A DNA stretch of 64,000 bases, from positions 1 to 64,000 of the forward strand of contig NZ_JASJOE010000015.1 of assembly GCF_030163755.1 (NCBI RefSeq). Reading direction: 5' to 3'. The notes below the pieces were generated by a model. The model saw only the letters and a list, made by a program, of their open reading frames with translations, did no database searches and was not told the DNA's origin. Shown one piece after another: positions 36,349 through 45,147 of the stretch (the first letter of the stretch is position 1; each line of letters begins with the position of its first letter). A program made the position numbers and the translations under genes. This DNA is from Roseicyclus amphidinii (GTDB lineage Bacteria; Pseudomonadota; Alphaproteobacteria; Rhodobacterales; Rhodobacteraceae).

Positions 36349-37446
36349 ATGAGCGGGAGCGCCGCCGATATCCGCTGGATGCGGGTGGCGCTGGGCCTTG
36401 GCGCACGGGGGATGGGCCGGGTCTGGCCCAACCCCGCGGTGGGCTGCGTGATCGTCGCGGGGGGGCGCGTGGTCGGGCGCGGCTGGACGCAGGACGGCGG
36501 CAGACCCCATGCGGAGGTCATGGCACTGGCGCAGGCGGGGCCGGCCGCGCGGGGGGCCACGGCCCATGTCACGCTGGAGCCGTGCAACCACCACGGGGCC
36601 ACCGGCCCCTGTTCCGAGGCGCTGATCGCGGCGGGTGTCGCGCGGGTGGTGATCGCCTGCGGCGATCCCCATGCGGTTGCGCGCGGGGGGGCTGCGCGGT
36701 TGCGCGCGGCGGGCATCGCGGTGACGGAGGGCGTTTGCCGGGCCGAGGCAGAGGCCGCGCATCGCGGCTTTTTCCTGCGGGTTGGGCAGGGGCGGCCGAT
36801 GCTGACGCTGAAGCTTGCCGTCTCCGGTGACGGGCGGATCGCCACGGCGACCGGCGAAAGCCAATGGATCACCGGCCCCGCGGCGCGGGCCTGGGTGCAT
36901 GGCGCGCGCGCGCGTCACGACGCGGTGCTGGTGGGGGCGGGCACGGCGCGGGCCGATGACCCCAGCCTGACGGTGCGGGGCCTCGGCATCGCGCACCAGC
37001 CGGTGCGGGTGGTGCTGTCGCGGCGGCTGGACCTGCCCGCGGACAGCGCGCTGATGCGGACGGCGGGCGACGTGCCGGTCTGGCTGTGCCACGGCCCCGA
37101 GGCCCCCGAGGCGGCGCGTGCCGCCTGGGACGCGGCAGGCGCGCGCCGGATCGAGGTCTCGGCCGGATCGGGCGGGCAGCTGGACCTGGGCGAGGTCATG
37201 GCTGCGCTGGGAGAGGCCGGGCTGACGCGGGTCTTCTGCGAGGGCGGCGGCACGCTGGCGGCGGGGCTGCTGGCGTCGGACCTGGTGGACGAGTTGGCGG
37301 TGATCTCGGCGGGGCTGGTGATCGGGGCCGAGGGCACGCCCGCGGTGGGCGCGATGGGCATCGCCGCCCTGGCCGAGGCACCGCGGTTCGACCTGCGCGA
37401 GACGCGGGCCCTGGGCGGGGATGTGCTGGCGCTCTGGTCGCGCTGA
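36349..37446 (+). CDS. ribD: RibD, bifunctional riboflavin deaminase/reductase
   Basis: 365 residues. The N-terminal deaminase has HAE (54-56) and the zinc cysteines Cys79 and Cys88 in LEPCNHHGATGPC; the usual Thr-Pro-Pro before the second Cys is Thr-Gly-Pro here. The C-terminal reductase has VSGDGRIAT, GAGTARADDP and FCEGGGTLA. It converts the first pyrimidine of the pathway to the ribitylamino form. It is followed by a pair of palindromes and a convergent capsule gene, not by ribE. Confidence 0.94.
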   Translation: MSGSAADIRWMRVALGLGARGMGRVWPNPAVGCVIVAGGRVVGRGWTQDGGRPHAEVMALAQAGPAARGATAHVTLEPCNHHGATGPCSEALIAAGVARVVIACGDPHAVARGGAARLRAAGIAVTEGVCRAEAEAAHRGFFLRVGQGRPMLTLKLAVSGDGRIATATGESQWITGPAARAWVHGARARHDAVLVGAGTARADDPSLTVRGLGIAHQPVRVVLSRRLDLPADSALMRTAGDVPVWLCHGPEAPEAARAAWDAAGARRIEVSAGSGGQLDLGEVMAALGEAGLTRVFCEGGGTLAAGLLASDLVDELAVISAGLVIGAEGTPAVGAMGIAALAEAPRFDLRETRALGGDVLALWSR

Positions 37447-37463
37447 GGGCGCGGCGTGGATGC

Positions 37464-37516
37464 GAATTTTCGTACGAAAATTCTGGTTCGGGTTGTGAAT
37501 TTTCGTACGAAAATTC
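37464..37516. repeat. Pair of 20-base perfect palindromes
   Basis: GAATTTTCGTACGAAAATTC occurs at 37464-37483 and again at 37497-37516, start to start 33 bases apart, which is close to three DNA turns. Each is its own reverse complement. They lie between convergent ribD and kpsC. As RNA each gives an 8-base-pair, AT-rich stem, weak for a terminator. A DNA-binding site is at least as likely. Confidence 0.85.
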
Positions 37517-37557
37517 GGGGTCTTGCCGCCGAGGGTGCGGGCAGGCGGTCGGCCGGT

Positions 37558-39600
37558 TCAGCGCCGCCAGAGCCAGCTTTGGCCCGCGAACCAGCCTTGC
37601 AGCTTGGCGAGCGCCCGCAGGCGGGGCGGCTGGCCGAGCCCCTCGCCCGAGGCGAGCCGGTCCAGCGCCACCTCGGGCGGGCAGGGCTGGCCGGTCACCG
37701 GGTCGTGGTAGCGCGGGTAGGTGATCAGGGCTGCATGGGCGAGTGCCGCGAGGCTGGGCCGTGCCTGCCGGTGGGATGGCCGGGGGCCGAGGTCGCGGGT
37801 CAGGCCCCACCCGGCGTAGAAGGGCGTGCCGAGCGTGGTGACGGCGACGCCGCGCAACAGCGCCTCGAAGCCGAGCGCGGATGTGAGGGTCACCACCTCG
37901 TCGACATGCGCGAGCAGGGCGGCGGTGTCGGCATCCGGCAGGACGGCATCGGCCAGCGCGAGGATGTCGTCGGGCACCGCGCCGCGGCGCAGGCCCGCGA
38001 CGACATCGGGATGCGGCTTGTAGACGAGGAAGGCCTCGGGGTGAAGCTGCCTCGCGCGGTGCAGGAGGGCCGCGTTGCTGCGCTCGGCGCCTGCCCCCCT
38101 GAGGATCGAGGCGTCATCCTCGACCTGGCCGGGCACCAGCACCACGCGCCGCCCGGTGGCGGCGGACAGGTCCGGGGCGGGGCCGCCGAGGTTGTATTTC
38201 GTGAGGCCCAGGGCGACGAGCCGCGCCACCAGCCGTTCGGCCCGCAGCAGGCGCTTCGGCGCGAGCGCCGCGGCCTCGGCGATCAGCCGGTCGAGGCGGC
38301 TTTCGCGGCTGGGGTCGTAGTAGATGCCCAGGTCGTCGAGCACGAGCGACAGCGGCCGCACCAGCGCCGCTCCCAGACCGCGCGAGCGCAGGAAGCCGTC
38401 CTCGACCCTGTGAAGCGGGCGCTTCGCCTGCGCGCAGGCGGTGACGAGGGCCTCGGTCTCCTTGCCGGCCCAGACCATCACGGGGCGGCCGTCGGCGGCG
38501 GCGCGTTGCGCGTCATCCTCGTAGCGGAGCCGGCCGCCCATCCGGCCGAAGCTCGCGCCGAGGTGGCGGCGCTTCCAGCTGCGCATCGCCACGGCGACAT
38601 GGCCGTGACGGTCCTGCCGCCAGGCGCGGGCCTGTGCCTCGAGCGCGCCGATCACGTCTTCCAGCTCGCACAGCCGGTCGCGGTAGGGGTCATACCAGGT
38701 GGGGTGAAGGATCAGCGCGGCGGCCGCCAGCTGCGCGCGGCTGAGCCGACGCTGGCGGCGCGCGGGGACGAGGCGGCGGTCATCAGTCAGGCCCCAGCCG
38801 GCGTAGAAGGGCAGGCCCAGCGTCACCGGCCTGTGGCCCGCGAAGATCGCCTCGAAGCCCAGGAGCGAAGTGACGGTATAGACCGCGCGCGCCCCCTCGA
38901 AGAGGCGGCGGGGCGCGATGGGGCGGTCCTCGAGCGTCACGCCGGGGGGGAGGGCCGCGGGGTCGAAATGGCCGGGGCGGTGGCCCGCCCGCGTCTCGGG
39001 GTGGGTCTTGATGACGATGGGCGCGCCGGGGTGATCCTCCTGCGCGGTGACGAGCATCTCGGCGAAGCTGTCGGCATTCGCCCCGCCCAGCCGGATCGAG
39101 GCATCGCCGCGGGTCTGGTCGATCAGCAGCACGTAGCCGGGCGCGGGCGGCTCCAGTGCCGGGTCCACGGCGGCGTATTTCGTCAGATGCGCCTCGGCGA
39201 TGCGGGCGAGCGCGTCGCGCGCGCGGTCCAGCAGCGCGGTGTCGTCGAGCGGGTGGGTGGCAAGCAGCGTCTCGAGGTCGGAGGGCGCGCTTGCGTCGAA
39301 ATAGATCCCCTGCCGGTCGAGGATCAGGCCCAGGGGCGGATCGCCGGAGCGGCCGGGGTGCAGCGAGCGCAGAAAGGCGTCCTCGACGCGGACAAGCCGC
39401 GCGCCGGTGGCCTTGGCGACGGCCTCGCCGCGGGGGGCGTAGGGGGAATGGCCCCAGACGAGAACGTCGTCCTCCGGGCCGGGCCTGCCGAAGGGCCGCA
39501 GGTCGTGGCCCGCCAGCGTCAGGATGCGGCGCAGGCGGGCGTCGGTCAGGAAGCCCGCGTTGTAATGGTAGCCGCGCCGCCGCTGGCCCGTCCCGGCCAT
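37558..39600 (-). CDS. kpsC: Capsule polysaccharide Kdo transferase KpsC
   Basis: 680 residues with two tandem glycosyltransferase halves. Each half shows the same phrases: VRVEDAFLRS and HRVEDGFLRSRGLG, GIYFDA and GIYYDP, HLTKYAA and GLTKYNLG, and GLPFYAGWGLT and GTPFYAGWGLT. KpsC builds the poly-Kdo linker that joins capsule polysaccharide to its lipid. Last of three genes on this strand (kpsS, Wza-like, kpsC); the Wza-like gene ends 7 bases before it. Confidence 0.92.
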   Translation of the reverse strand: MAGTGQRRRGYHYNAGFLTDARLRRILTLAGHDLRPFGRPGPEDDVLVWGHSPYAPRGEAVAKATGARLVRVEDAFLRSLHPGRSGDPPLGLILDRQGIYFDASAPSDLETLLATHPLDDTALLDRARDALARIAEAHLTKYAAVDPALEPPAPGYVLLIDQTRGDASIRLGGANADSFAEMLVTAQEDHPGAPIVIKTHPETRAGHRPGHFDPAALPPGVTLEDRPIAPRRLFEGARAVYTVTSLLGFEAIFAGHRPVTLGLPFYAGWGLTDDRRLVPARRQRRLSRAQLAAAALILHPTWYDPYRDRLCELEDVIGALEAQARAWRQDRHGHVAVAMRSWKRRHLGASFGRMGGRLRYEDDAQRAAADGRPVMVWAGKETEALVTACAQAKRPLHRVEDGFLRSRGLGAALVRPLSLVLDDLGIYYDPSRESRLDRLIAEAAALAPKRLLRAERLVARLVALGLTKYNLGGPAPDLSAATGRRVVLVPGQVEDDASILRGAGAERSNAALLHRARQLHPEAFLVYKPHPDVVAGLRRGAVPDDILALADAVLPDADTAALLAHVDEVVTLTSALGFEALLRGVAVTTLGTPFYAGWGLTRDLGPRPSHRQARPSLAALAHAALITYPRYHDPVTGQPCPPEVALDRLASGEGLGQPPRLRALAKLQGWFAGQSWLWRR

Positions 39601-39607
39601 GCCGGCC

Positions 39608-40741
39608 TCACTGGCCTGCGCTGGCCACCGTGTTCGCGGCCCCCAGGGTGCCGGTCAGCGCGCCGATCGCGTTGTTCCACTGGGTGATCGGCGCCGCGGT
39701 GACATAGACCGTGTCGCCGTCGCGGATCACGAAATCGCGCGCTTCGAACATGCCGGTGGGGGCGGTCAGGTCGAGCACGTAGACCATCCGCTGCGTCCCC
39801 ACGAGGTCGTTGCGCCCCAGCACGGCGCGCGCGATGGGCTCGGGTTCGTTCCTGAGGACGAAGACGCCGGTCGGGTCGGCCAGCTGCGGGTTGAGCCCGC
39901 CGACCGAGGCGATGGCCTCGATCGCCGAGATGACCTGCGCCTCGAAGGGAACGATGGTCTGGGTGCCGGTCGCCCCCAGCGCGGTGAAGCTGCGGGTGTC
40001 GCCCTCGACGAGGATGCGGTCGCCGCTCCTGAGCGCGATGTCGACGGCGGGATCGCGGAACAGGTCCTGGAACCAGATCGTGCCGCGGTGGTGGCCGCGG
40101 ACCAGCGTGACCTGCGCGATCTCGGGCTCGACGCTGACGCCGCCTGCCGCGGCCAGCATGGCCGACAGCGTCCGGGTGGGCCGCTCTATCGGGTAGACGC
40201 CCTGCCCGCCGACCGCGCCGGTCACGGTCACGGTCGATCCGTCGCCCGCGGCGCGACGGACGATCACCTGCGGATCGGGGGTCTGTTCGTCGAGGTTGCG
40301 GGTGATGATGCCCCGAAGCTGCTCGGGCGTGTTGCCCGCGGCGCGGATGCGGCCGGCATAGGGGATGAAGATGAAGCCCGCGCCGTCGACCTGCACCTCG
40401 TTGATCACCGCCGCGGCGGCGCCTTCGCCGGCCAGCAGGCCGTCGGTGACATTCTCGTAGATGGTCAGTGCGATGGTGTCGCCGGGGCGGATGACGTCGG
40501 TGTCCGACAGGCCCGCGTTGATCAGTTCGGGCGGAAAGCCCAGCGCCGGGATCACGGCGGTGGCCGCGGTCACGCGCTGGTTGACCTCGACGACGAAGGC
40601 GTCACCGTCGCGCTGGACGGAGCCTGCGAAGATCTCGTTGCGGGTGGGGCCCGAGCGGGGCAACAGACCGCAGGCCGTAACGGCGGTCACAAGTACGCAC
40701 AGCGCGCCGATGCGCGCGCCACGGGAGGCCAACGATGTCAC
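39608..40741 (-). CDS. Wza/KpsD-like outer membrane polysaccharide export lipoprotein
   Basis: 377 residues. With the GTG start at 40741, which has AAGGAG seven bases upstream, the signal ends in the lipobox VTAC (Cys24). An N-terminal polysaccharide export domain (VIRPGDTIALTIYENV) and repeated SLBB-type domains (VTVTGAVGGQGVYPIERPTRTLSAMLAAAGG, IDIALRSGDRILVEGD) follow. It forms the outer membrane exit channel for capsule. A longer in-frame start at 40816 is less convincing. KpsM, KpsT and KpsE partners are not in this window. Confidence 0.88.
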   Translation of the reverse strand: MTSLASRGARIGALCVLVTAVTACGLLPRSGPTRNEIFAGSVQRDGDAFVVEVNQRVTAATAVIPALGFPPELINAGLSDTDVIRPGDTIALTIYENVTDGLLAGEGAAAAVINEVQVDGAGFIFIPYAGRIRAAGNTPEQLRGIITRNLDEQTPDPQVIVRRAAGDGSTVTVTGAVGGQGVYPIERPTRTLSAMLAAAGGVSVEPEIAQVTLVRGHHRGTIWFQDLFRDPAVDIALRSGDRILVEGDTRSFTALGATGTQTIVPFEAQVISAIEAIASVGGLNPQLADPTGVFVLRNEPEPIARAVLGRNDLVGTQRMVYVLDLTAPTGMFEARDFVIRDGDTVYVTAAPITQWNNAIGALTGTLGAANTVASAGQ

Positions 40742-40831
40742 GGAGTGGCTCCTTATTGCCTGAAACTGCCTCGGGTCGTCTTTTGTTTTGCGGAACATTA
40801 GCCAATTTCGCCGCATCGCGCCAGCATTGGA

Positions 40832-42160
40832 TTACGTCACCAGCCGCAGGTGTTGCCGTGGTGCCGGTCGGCCGGCCTGAAGCGCCTCGTAGGGGTCCTC
40901 GGGCGAGAGCATCATGTCGACCACCTGCCGCAGGAGTTGGCGGCGGCCGCGGGCCGAGTAGAAACTGCCGGTGACCTGCGAGGTTTCCAGCAGGAAATGC
41001 CGGTAATCGCGGTAGGCGCGGCTGTCGGGGCGCGTCGGGGTCTGGAAGAAGGCCTCGATCGGCTGATCCGAGACGAACTCGGGCTTGAGATAGACCGCCT
41101 GCCCGAAGGCCTTGAGGGGCAGGCCGCGCCAGAGCGCCTGCTGGGCGGCGGTCGAATTCACCGTCACCGCCGAGCGCGCGTCGTTCATCAGCCGCGCGAG
41201 CTTGCCGCCGCGCACGTAATGGACGCGATGCGCCACGCCATGCGCCTGGGCGATCCGGCGGATGTCGCGGCGGATCGGCGTGCGCCCGTCCTCGAGCGGG
41301 TGGGCCTTGAAGACGAGGTGGTGATGGGCGGGCGCCCCGCGGGCGAAGCCTGCGATCAGCAGCTCGAGGAATTCGGTCATGCCGGAGAACGGCCCGTGCT
41401 CGCGGAAGCTCGCGTCATGTTCGAGCTGCAGGAGGGCGAGGTGATAGGGAAAGCCGCCGGTCTTGATCCGCCGTGTGGCCAGCGCCCGGTCGAGCGCGTG
41501 GACGGGCATCAGCGCAAGGCGGCGCAGGTAGAGGCGGAATTCCTGCGCGACGGTGATGCCGCGATGGGGGCGGAACCCGGCATAGGCCGTGTTCCGAAGC
41601 AGGACGAAGGCGTGGTAGAGCGCGCCGTAGAAGACATGCTGGCGCATGTCGCCCCAGCGCGCGGGCGCATCGGGCAGGTCGAGGTCGAGCCCTTCGAGGG
41701 CGGCGCGCATCTGCGGCACGCCCAGCTCCATGATGCGCGAATGGCCGTTCGCCCCGCCGCGCTCGTAGGTGACCCAGTAGGGGCGCAGGTAGCCCTCTTC
41801 GAAGACATGCACGGTCAGGCCGCGGGCGCGGGCGGCGGCGACGGCCTCGGCATGGATGGGGCGCGTGTCGCCGTAGAGCACGAGGTCGGTGACGCGTTTC
41901 TCGTCGAGCAGCGCGGCGATCCGTTCGGGCCACTGCTCGAGCGCCCCGGTGAAGGGGATATAGCTGGCCGCGTCGGGCCAGAACGCCTCGTCGCCCCTGT
42001 TGAAGCCCACGCGCCATGTCCGGCAGCCCGCGGCGCGCAGCATCCGGCCCAGCTGGCCGAAGAAGGGCCCGTGCGGGCCTTGCAGGAACAGGAAACAACG
42101 GTCGTCTTGGCTGGGGGCCATGGCTCGGGTCACTCGCACTCGGGCGGGAGTTTCGGTCAT
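40832..42160 (-). CDS. kpsS: Capsule polysaccharide Kdo transferase KpsS
   Basis: About 442 residues. MAPSQDDRCFLFLQGPHGPFFGQLGRMLRAAG is the family N-terminus. HVFEEGYLRPYWVTYE, VFKAHPLEDGR and TVNSTAAQQALWRGLPL match KpsS, which adds the first Kdo of the capsule linker to the lipid. The start is at 42160 or 42121. First gene of the capsule block; divergent from ribE. Confidence 0.9.
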   Translation of the reverse strand: MTETPARVRVTRAMAPSQDDRCFLFLQGPHGPFFGQLGRMLRAAGCRTWRVGFNRGDEAFWPDAASYIPFTGALEQWPERIAALLDEKRVTDLVLYGDTRPIHAEAVAAARARGLTVHVFEEGYLRPYWVTYERGGANGHSRIMELGVPQMRAALEGLDLDLPDAPARWGDMRQHVFYGALYHAFVLLRNTAYAGFRPHRGITVAQEFRLYLRRLALMPVHALDRALATRRIKTGGFPYHLALLQLEHDASFREHGPFSGMTEFLELLIAGFARGAPAHHHLVFKAHPLEDGRTPIRRDIRRIAQAHGVAHRVHYVRGGKLARLMNDARSAVTVNSTAAQQALWRGLPLKAFGQAVYLKPEFVSDQPIEAFFQTPTRPDSRAYRDYRHFLLETSQVTGSFYSARGRRQLLRQVVDMMLSPEDPYEALQAGRPAPRQHLRLVT

Positions 42161-42314
42161 CCTGCGAGGAAAGCAAGGGGGCGCGGCCCCGTCAGGGCGG
42201 CTTTGCGGCGGCACTGTGGCGGAGGGACCGGCCCGGAGGCCGTGGCGCTTGCGGGTTGAAGCGGCGATCCGCGCGTGGTTCTGTCGCGCGCGCACAACAG
42301 GGGGAAGACCGAGG

Positions 42315-42905
42315 ATGTTCACCGGGATCGTGACCGACCAGGGAGAGATCAGGACGCTTGTGCCGCGGGGCGACCTGAAGGCGCGCATCGCCACGGGCTA
42401 CGACACGGGCACGATCGAGATCGGCGCCTCGATCGCCTGCGACGGGGTCTGCCTGACGGCGACGGCGCTGGGCGAGGACTGGTTCGAGGTCGATATCTCG
42501 GCCGAGACGGTGTCGAAGACCAACATCGCCGACTGGGCCGAGGGGCGGCGGATCAACCTCGAGCGCGCGTTGCGGCTGGGGGACGAGCTGGGCGGGCATA
42601 TCGTGTCGGGGCATGTCGATGGCGTGGCCGAGGTGACGGGCCTGCGCGAGGAGGGGGATTCGACGCGGATCACCTTTCGTGCGCCGGACGCGCTGGCGCG
42701 CTTCATCGCGCCCAAGGGCTCGGTCGCGCTGAACGGGACGTCGCTGACGGTGAACGAGGTCGATGGGGCCGAGTTCGGGGTGAACCTGATCCCGCACACG
42801 AAGGCGGTGACGAATTGGGGTGCGGTGACGCCGGGCGACCGGATCAATTTGGAGATCGACACGCTGGCGCGTTACGTGGCGCGGCTGCAGGACTGGCAGG
42901 GCTGA
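42315..42905 (+). CDS. ribE: Riboflavin synthase alpha subunit
   Basis: 196 residues. MFTGIVTDQGEI opens the first lumazine-binding domain; the second repeats with GGHIVSGHVDGV. It dismutates two 6,7-dimethyl-8-ribityllumazine molecules to riboflavin. The ATG at 42315 is the family start. No FMN riboswitch is seen in the 154-base divergent gap before it. Confidence 0.95.
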   Translation: MFTGIVTDQGEIRTLVPRGDLKARIATGYDTGTIEIGASIACDGVCLTATALGEDWFEVDISAETVSKTNIADWAEGRRINLERALRLGDELGGHIVSGHVDGVAEVTGLREEGDSTRITFRAPDALARFIAPKGSVALNGTSLTVNEVDGAEFGVNLIPHTKAVTNWGAVTPGDRINLEIDTLARYVARLQDWQG

Positions 42906-43099
42906 GGGGGGCGAGCGCCCTCCGCGCGCTGCCTGCGGCAGCCCTTGTCGGGCGCTGGCCGCCTGCGGCGGCGGGGCCCGGTGGCGGGCGCTGCGCGCAG
43001 GGTCCGGGCGTCGCGGGTCTGGCGGGCTGCGGGAGCCTCCGGCGGCCATATTTGCGGGATGAAGATGCGGAAGCTGTGCCCGGCATGGCGGAGGTGGTG
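42906..43099. other. Very GC-rich spacer with a likely dispersed repeat
   Basis: A gap of 194 bases with no supported gene. Towards its end (43031-43066) lies a GGAGCCTCCGGCGG stretch followed by ATATTTGCGGGATGAAG. I recall this type of sequence as frequent in intergenic regions of Rhodobacteraceae, but that is memory and not checked. Confidence 0.35.
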
Positions 43100-43324
43100 A
43101 TGCGGTCGATCGAGGATGCCTCGGGGCAGCGCTGTGTCGACCTGGTCCGGGGGGCGCGGGGCTGGGCCTTTGTCGAGTGCCGACGCGATCCCGAGGATGC
43201 GCATGGCTGGCGGCGGATGGGTGTGCCCGCGGGCGGATATGGATCGCAGGAGGCGGCGCTGGACGCGGGCCTTGAAGCTGCCCGTGTCGCGGTGCCATGG
43301 TTGGCGGAGGAGGGCGCGGCATGA
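43100..43324 (+). CDS. Small hypothetical protein in the riboflavin block
   Basis: 74 residues, no family recognised. It contains GWAFVECRRDPEDAHGWRRMG and a helical C-terminus. GGAGGTG lies just upstream of the ATG at 43100; an ATG at 43085 is possible. Its stop overlaps the next start (ATGA), so the two are probably translated together. Confidence 0.5.
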   Translation: MRSIEDASGQRCVDLVRGARGWAFVECRRDPEDAHGWRRMGVPAGGYGSQEAALDAGLEAARVAVPWLAEEGAA

Positions 43325-43893
43325 GCGGCATCGGACATAACAACGGCCCCACGATGGAACCCGGTTTCGGGTTTCGGAAGCTGGCCTGGGGCAAGGCGCG
43401 CGAGGCGCTGCTGCCCGCGCTGCCGCTGGAGGTGGTGCGCATCCGGGTGGCGCGCGCCAAGCGGCTAGGCCTGCCCTACAAGACCTATGCGACGATCCGG
43501 GCGACGGCGGGGCGCGATATCGTGGGGTTCCTGTTTTCGGGCAATGCGCTGGAGTTGCGGCTGGGCCGTGTCGATCTGCCCGCGTCGGTGGCCGGGCGGC
43601 TGGGCGCGCTGGGCGGCGTGGCGGAGCGGTTGGCCGCGGTCTATGCGCCGACCGATCCGGCGGCCCTGATCGCGGCCCATCCGGGCCTGCTGGAGGGGGC
43701 GGCGCGCGCGCCGGGCTTCACCGCGTCCTGGCGCGAGACGCGGGACGGGCTGCGCGCGGCGCTGGCGGCGCGCAAGCTGCCCGCCGACGCGGTCGTGCTG
43801 GTGGCGGCCACGGATATCGAGCGGGGCTGGACCGCGACCGCGGGGCTTGCGGGCTGCGTTGCGCGCGAGATGTTCTTCGACGCGCAGGCGTGA
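43321..43893 (+). CDS. Hypothetical protein, MSGIGHNNGP type
   Basis: 190 residues. The N-terminal SGIGHNNGP phrase recurs at the start of many uncharacterised alphaproteobacterial and phage proteins. The rest is a mixed helical domain (VRIRVARAKRLGLPYKTYATIRATAGRDIVGFLFSGNALE) without a known catalytic motif. The phrase KTYATIRATAGRDIVGF suggests nucleic-acid-related folds, but this is not firm. Coupled to the gene at 43100 by a 4-base overlap. Confidence 0.55.
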   Translation: MSGIGHNNGPTMEPGFGFRKLAWGKAREALLPALPLEVVRIRVARAKRLGLPYKTYATIRATAGRDIVGFLFSGNALELRLGRVDLPASVAGRLGALGGVAERLAAVYAPTDPAALIAAHPGLLEGAARAPGFTASWRETRDGLRAALAARKLPADAVVLVAATDIERGWTATAGLAGCVAREMFFDAQA

Positions 43894-43904
43894 GGCCGCG
43901 CCCG

Positions 43905-43948
43905 ACCCGGTCACGACCCGGTCACGGCCCAGTCACGGCCTAGTCACG
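43905..43948 (+). repeat. 11-base tandem repeat before ribB
   Basis: Four near-copies of ACCCGGTCACG (43905-43915, 43916-43926, 43927-43937, 43938-43948), drifting to GCCCAGTCACG and GCCTAGTCACG. One copy per DNA turn on the promoter side of ribB. It could be an operator array or simple duplication. Confidence 0.65.
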
Positions 43949-44016
43949 GCGGGGCGGATGGTCTATCTGCGGCCACGAGAGACGACAGCCGTGACGCGAC
44001 GCGCAAGAGGATGGCC

Positions 44017-45147
44017 ATGACGCAAGCCTTCGAAGAACCGGGACCCGTGGAACGGGACTGGGCCGAGGCGATCTCCCCCATCGAGGAGATCATCGAGGAG
44101 GCCCGCAACGGGCATATGTTCATCCTCGTCGATCACGAGGACCGCGAGAACGAGGGCGACCTGGTGATCCCCGCGCAATGGGCGACGCCCGACGTGATCA
44201 ACTTCATGGCGACCCATGGGCGCGGGCTGATCTGCCTGTCGATGACCTCGGCGCGGATCGAGGAGCTGGGCCTGCCGCTGATGTCGACGAACAACTCGTC
44301 GCGGCACGAGACGGCCTTTACCCTGTCGATCGAGGCGCGCGAGGGGGTGACGACGGGGATTTCCGCCGCCGACCGGGCGCGCACCGTGCAGGTGGCGATC
44401 GACGCCTCGAAGGGCGCGCAGGACATCGCCACGCCGGGCCATGTGTTCCCGCTGCGCGCCAAGGATGGCGGCGTGCTGGTGCGCGCGGGCCATACCGAGG
44501 CGGCGGTGGATATCAGCCGTCTGGCCGGGCTGAACCCCTCGGGCGTGATCTGCGAGATCATGAACGAGGACGGCACGATGGCGCGGCTGCCGGACCTGGT
44601 CGGGTTCGCGCAGCGCCACAACCTCAAGATCGGGACGATCAGTGACCTGATTTCCTATCGCCGCCGCCACGACAACCTCGTGAAGGTCCGTGACGAGCGG
44701 CGGATCGAAAGCGAGTTCGGCGGTGAGTGGGTGATGCGCATCTACACCGACGAGACGCAGGGGGCCGAGCATATCGTGCTGGTGAAGGGCGATATCGGCG
44801 GCGACGCGCCGGTGCTGGTGCGGATGCACGCGATGGACCCGCTGCTGGACGTGGTGGGCGCGGGGCCCAAGGGGCGCGCGGCCGAGTTCGGGGACGCGAT
44901 GCGCCTGATCGCCGAGGAGGGGCGGGGGGTGCTGGTGCTCTTGCGCGACCTCACGATGAAGCTGGCCGCCGGCGACGAGGTCAGCCCGCAGACGTTGCGG
45001 CAATACGGGCTGGGGGCGCAGATCCTGTCGTCGCTGGGGATCAGCGACATGATCCTGCTGACGAATTCGCCGAGGCCCAAGGTCGTGGGGCTCGAGGCTT
45101 ATGGCCTGTCCATCCTGGGCACGCGCAAGATATCGGAGCTTGGATAA
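44017..45147 (+). CDS. ribB: RibB (DHBP synthase) with degenerate GCHII domain
   Basis: 376 residues. The N-terminal 3,4-dihydroxy-2-butanone 4-phosphate synthase has the DHEDRENEGDL acid motif (about 39-49). The C-terminal part aligns with GTP cyclohydrolase II (HIVLVKGDIGGDAPVLVRMHAMDPLLDV), but the three zinc cysteines usually found as CLTGD...RCDCG are missing. This half is therefore probably inactive, and a separate ribA is needed. AAGAGG lies six bases before 44017. ribH starts at the ribB stop. Confidence 0.93.
   Translation: MTQAFEEPGPVERDWAEAISPIEEIIEEARNGHMFILVDHEDRENEGDLVIPAQWATPDVINFMATHGRGLICLSMTSARIEELGLPLMSTNNSSRHETAFTLSIEAREGVTTGISAADRARTVQVAIDASKGAQDIATPGHVFPLRAKDGGVLVRAGHTEAAVDISRLAGLNPSGVICEIMNEDGTMARLPDLVGFAQRHNLKIGTISDLISYRRRHDNLVKVRDERRIESEFGGEWVMRIYTDETQGAEHIVLVKGDIGGDAPVLVRMHAMDPLLDVVGAGPKGRAAEFGDAMRLIAEEGRGVLVLLRDLTMKLAAGDEVSPQTLRQYGLGAQILSSLGISDMILLTNSPRPKVVGLEAYGLSILGTRKISELG

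Noticed and set aside
37456-39687. 743-codon plus-strand frame over kpsC
   Set aside because: Antisense of kpsC; starts within the palindromes and has no plausible ribosome site or family.
42161-42314. FMN riboswitch before ribE, and another before ribB
   Set aside because: The conserved RFN element segments were looked for in both leaders and not found.
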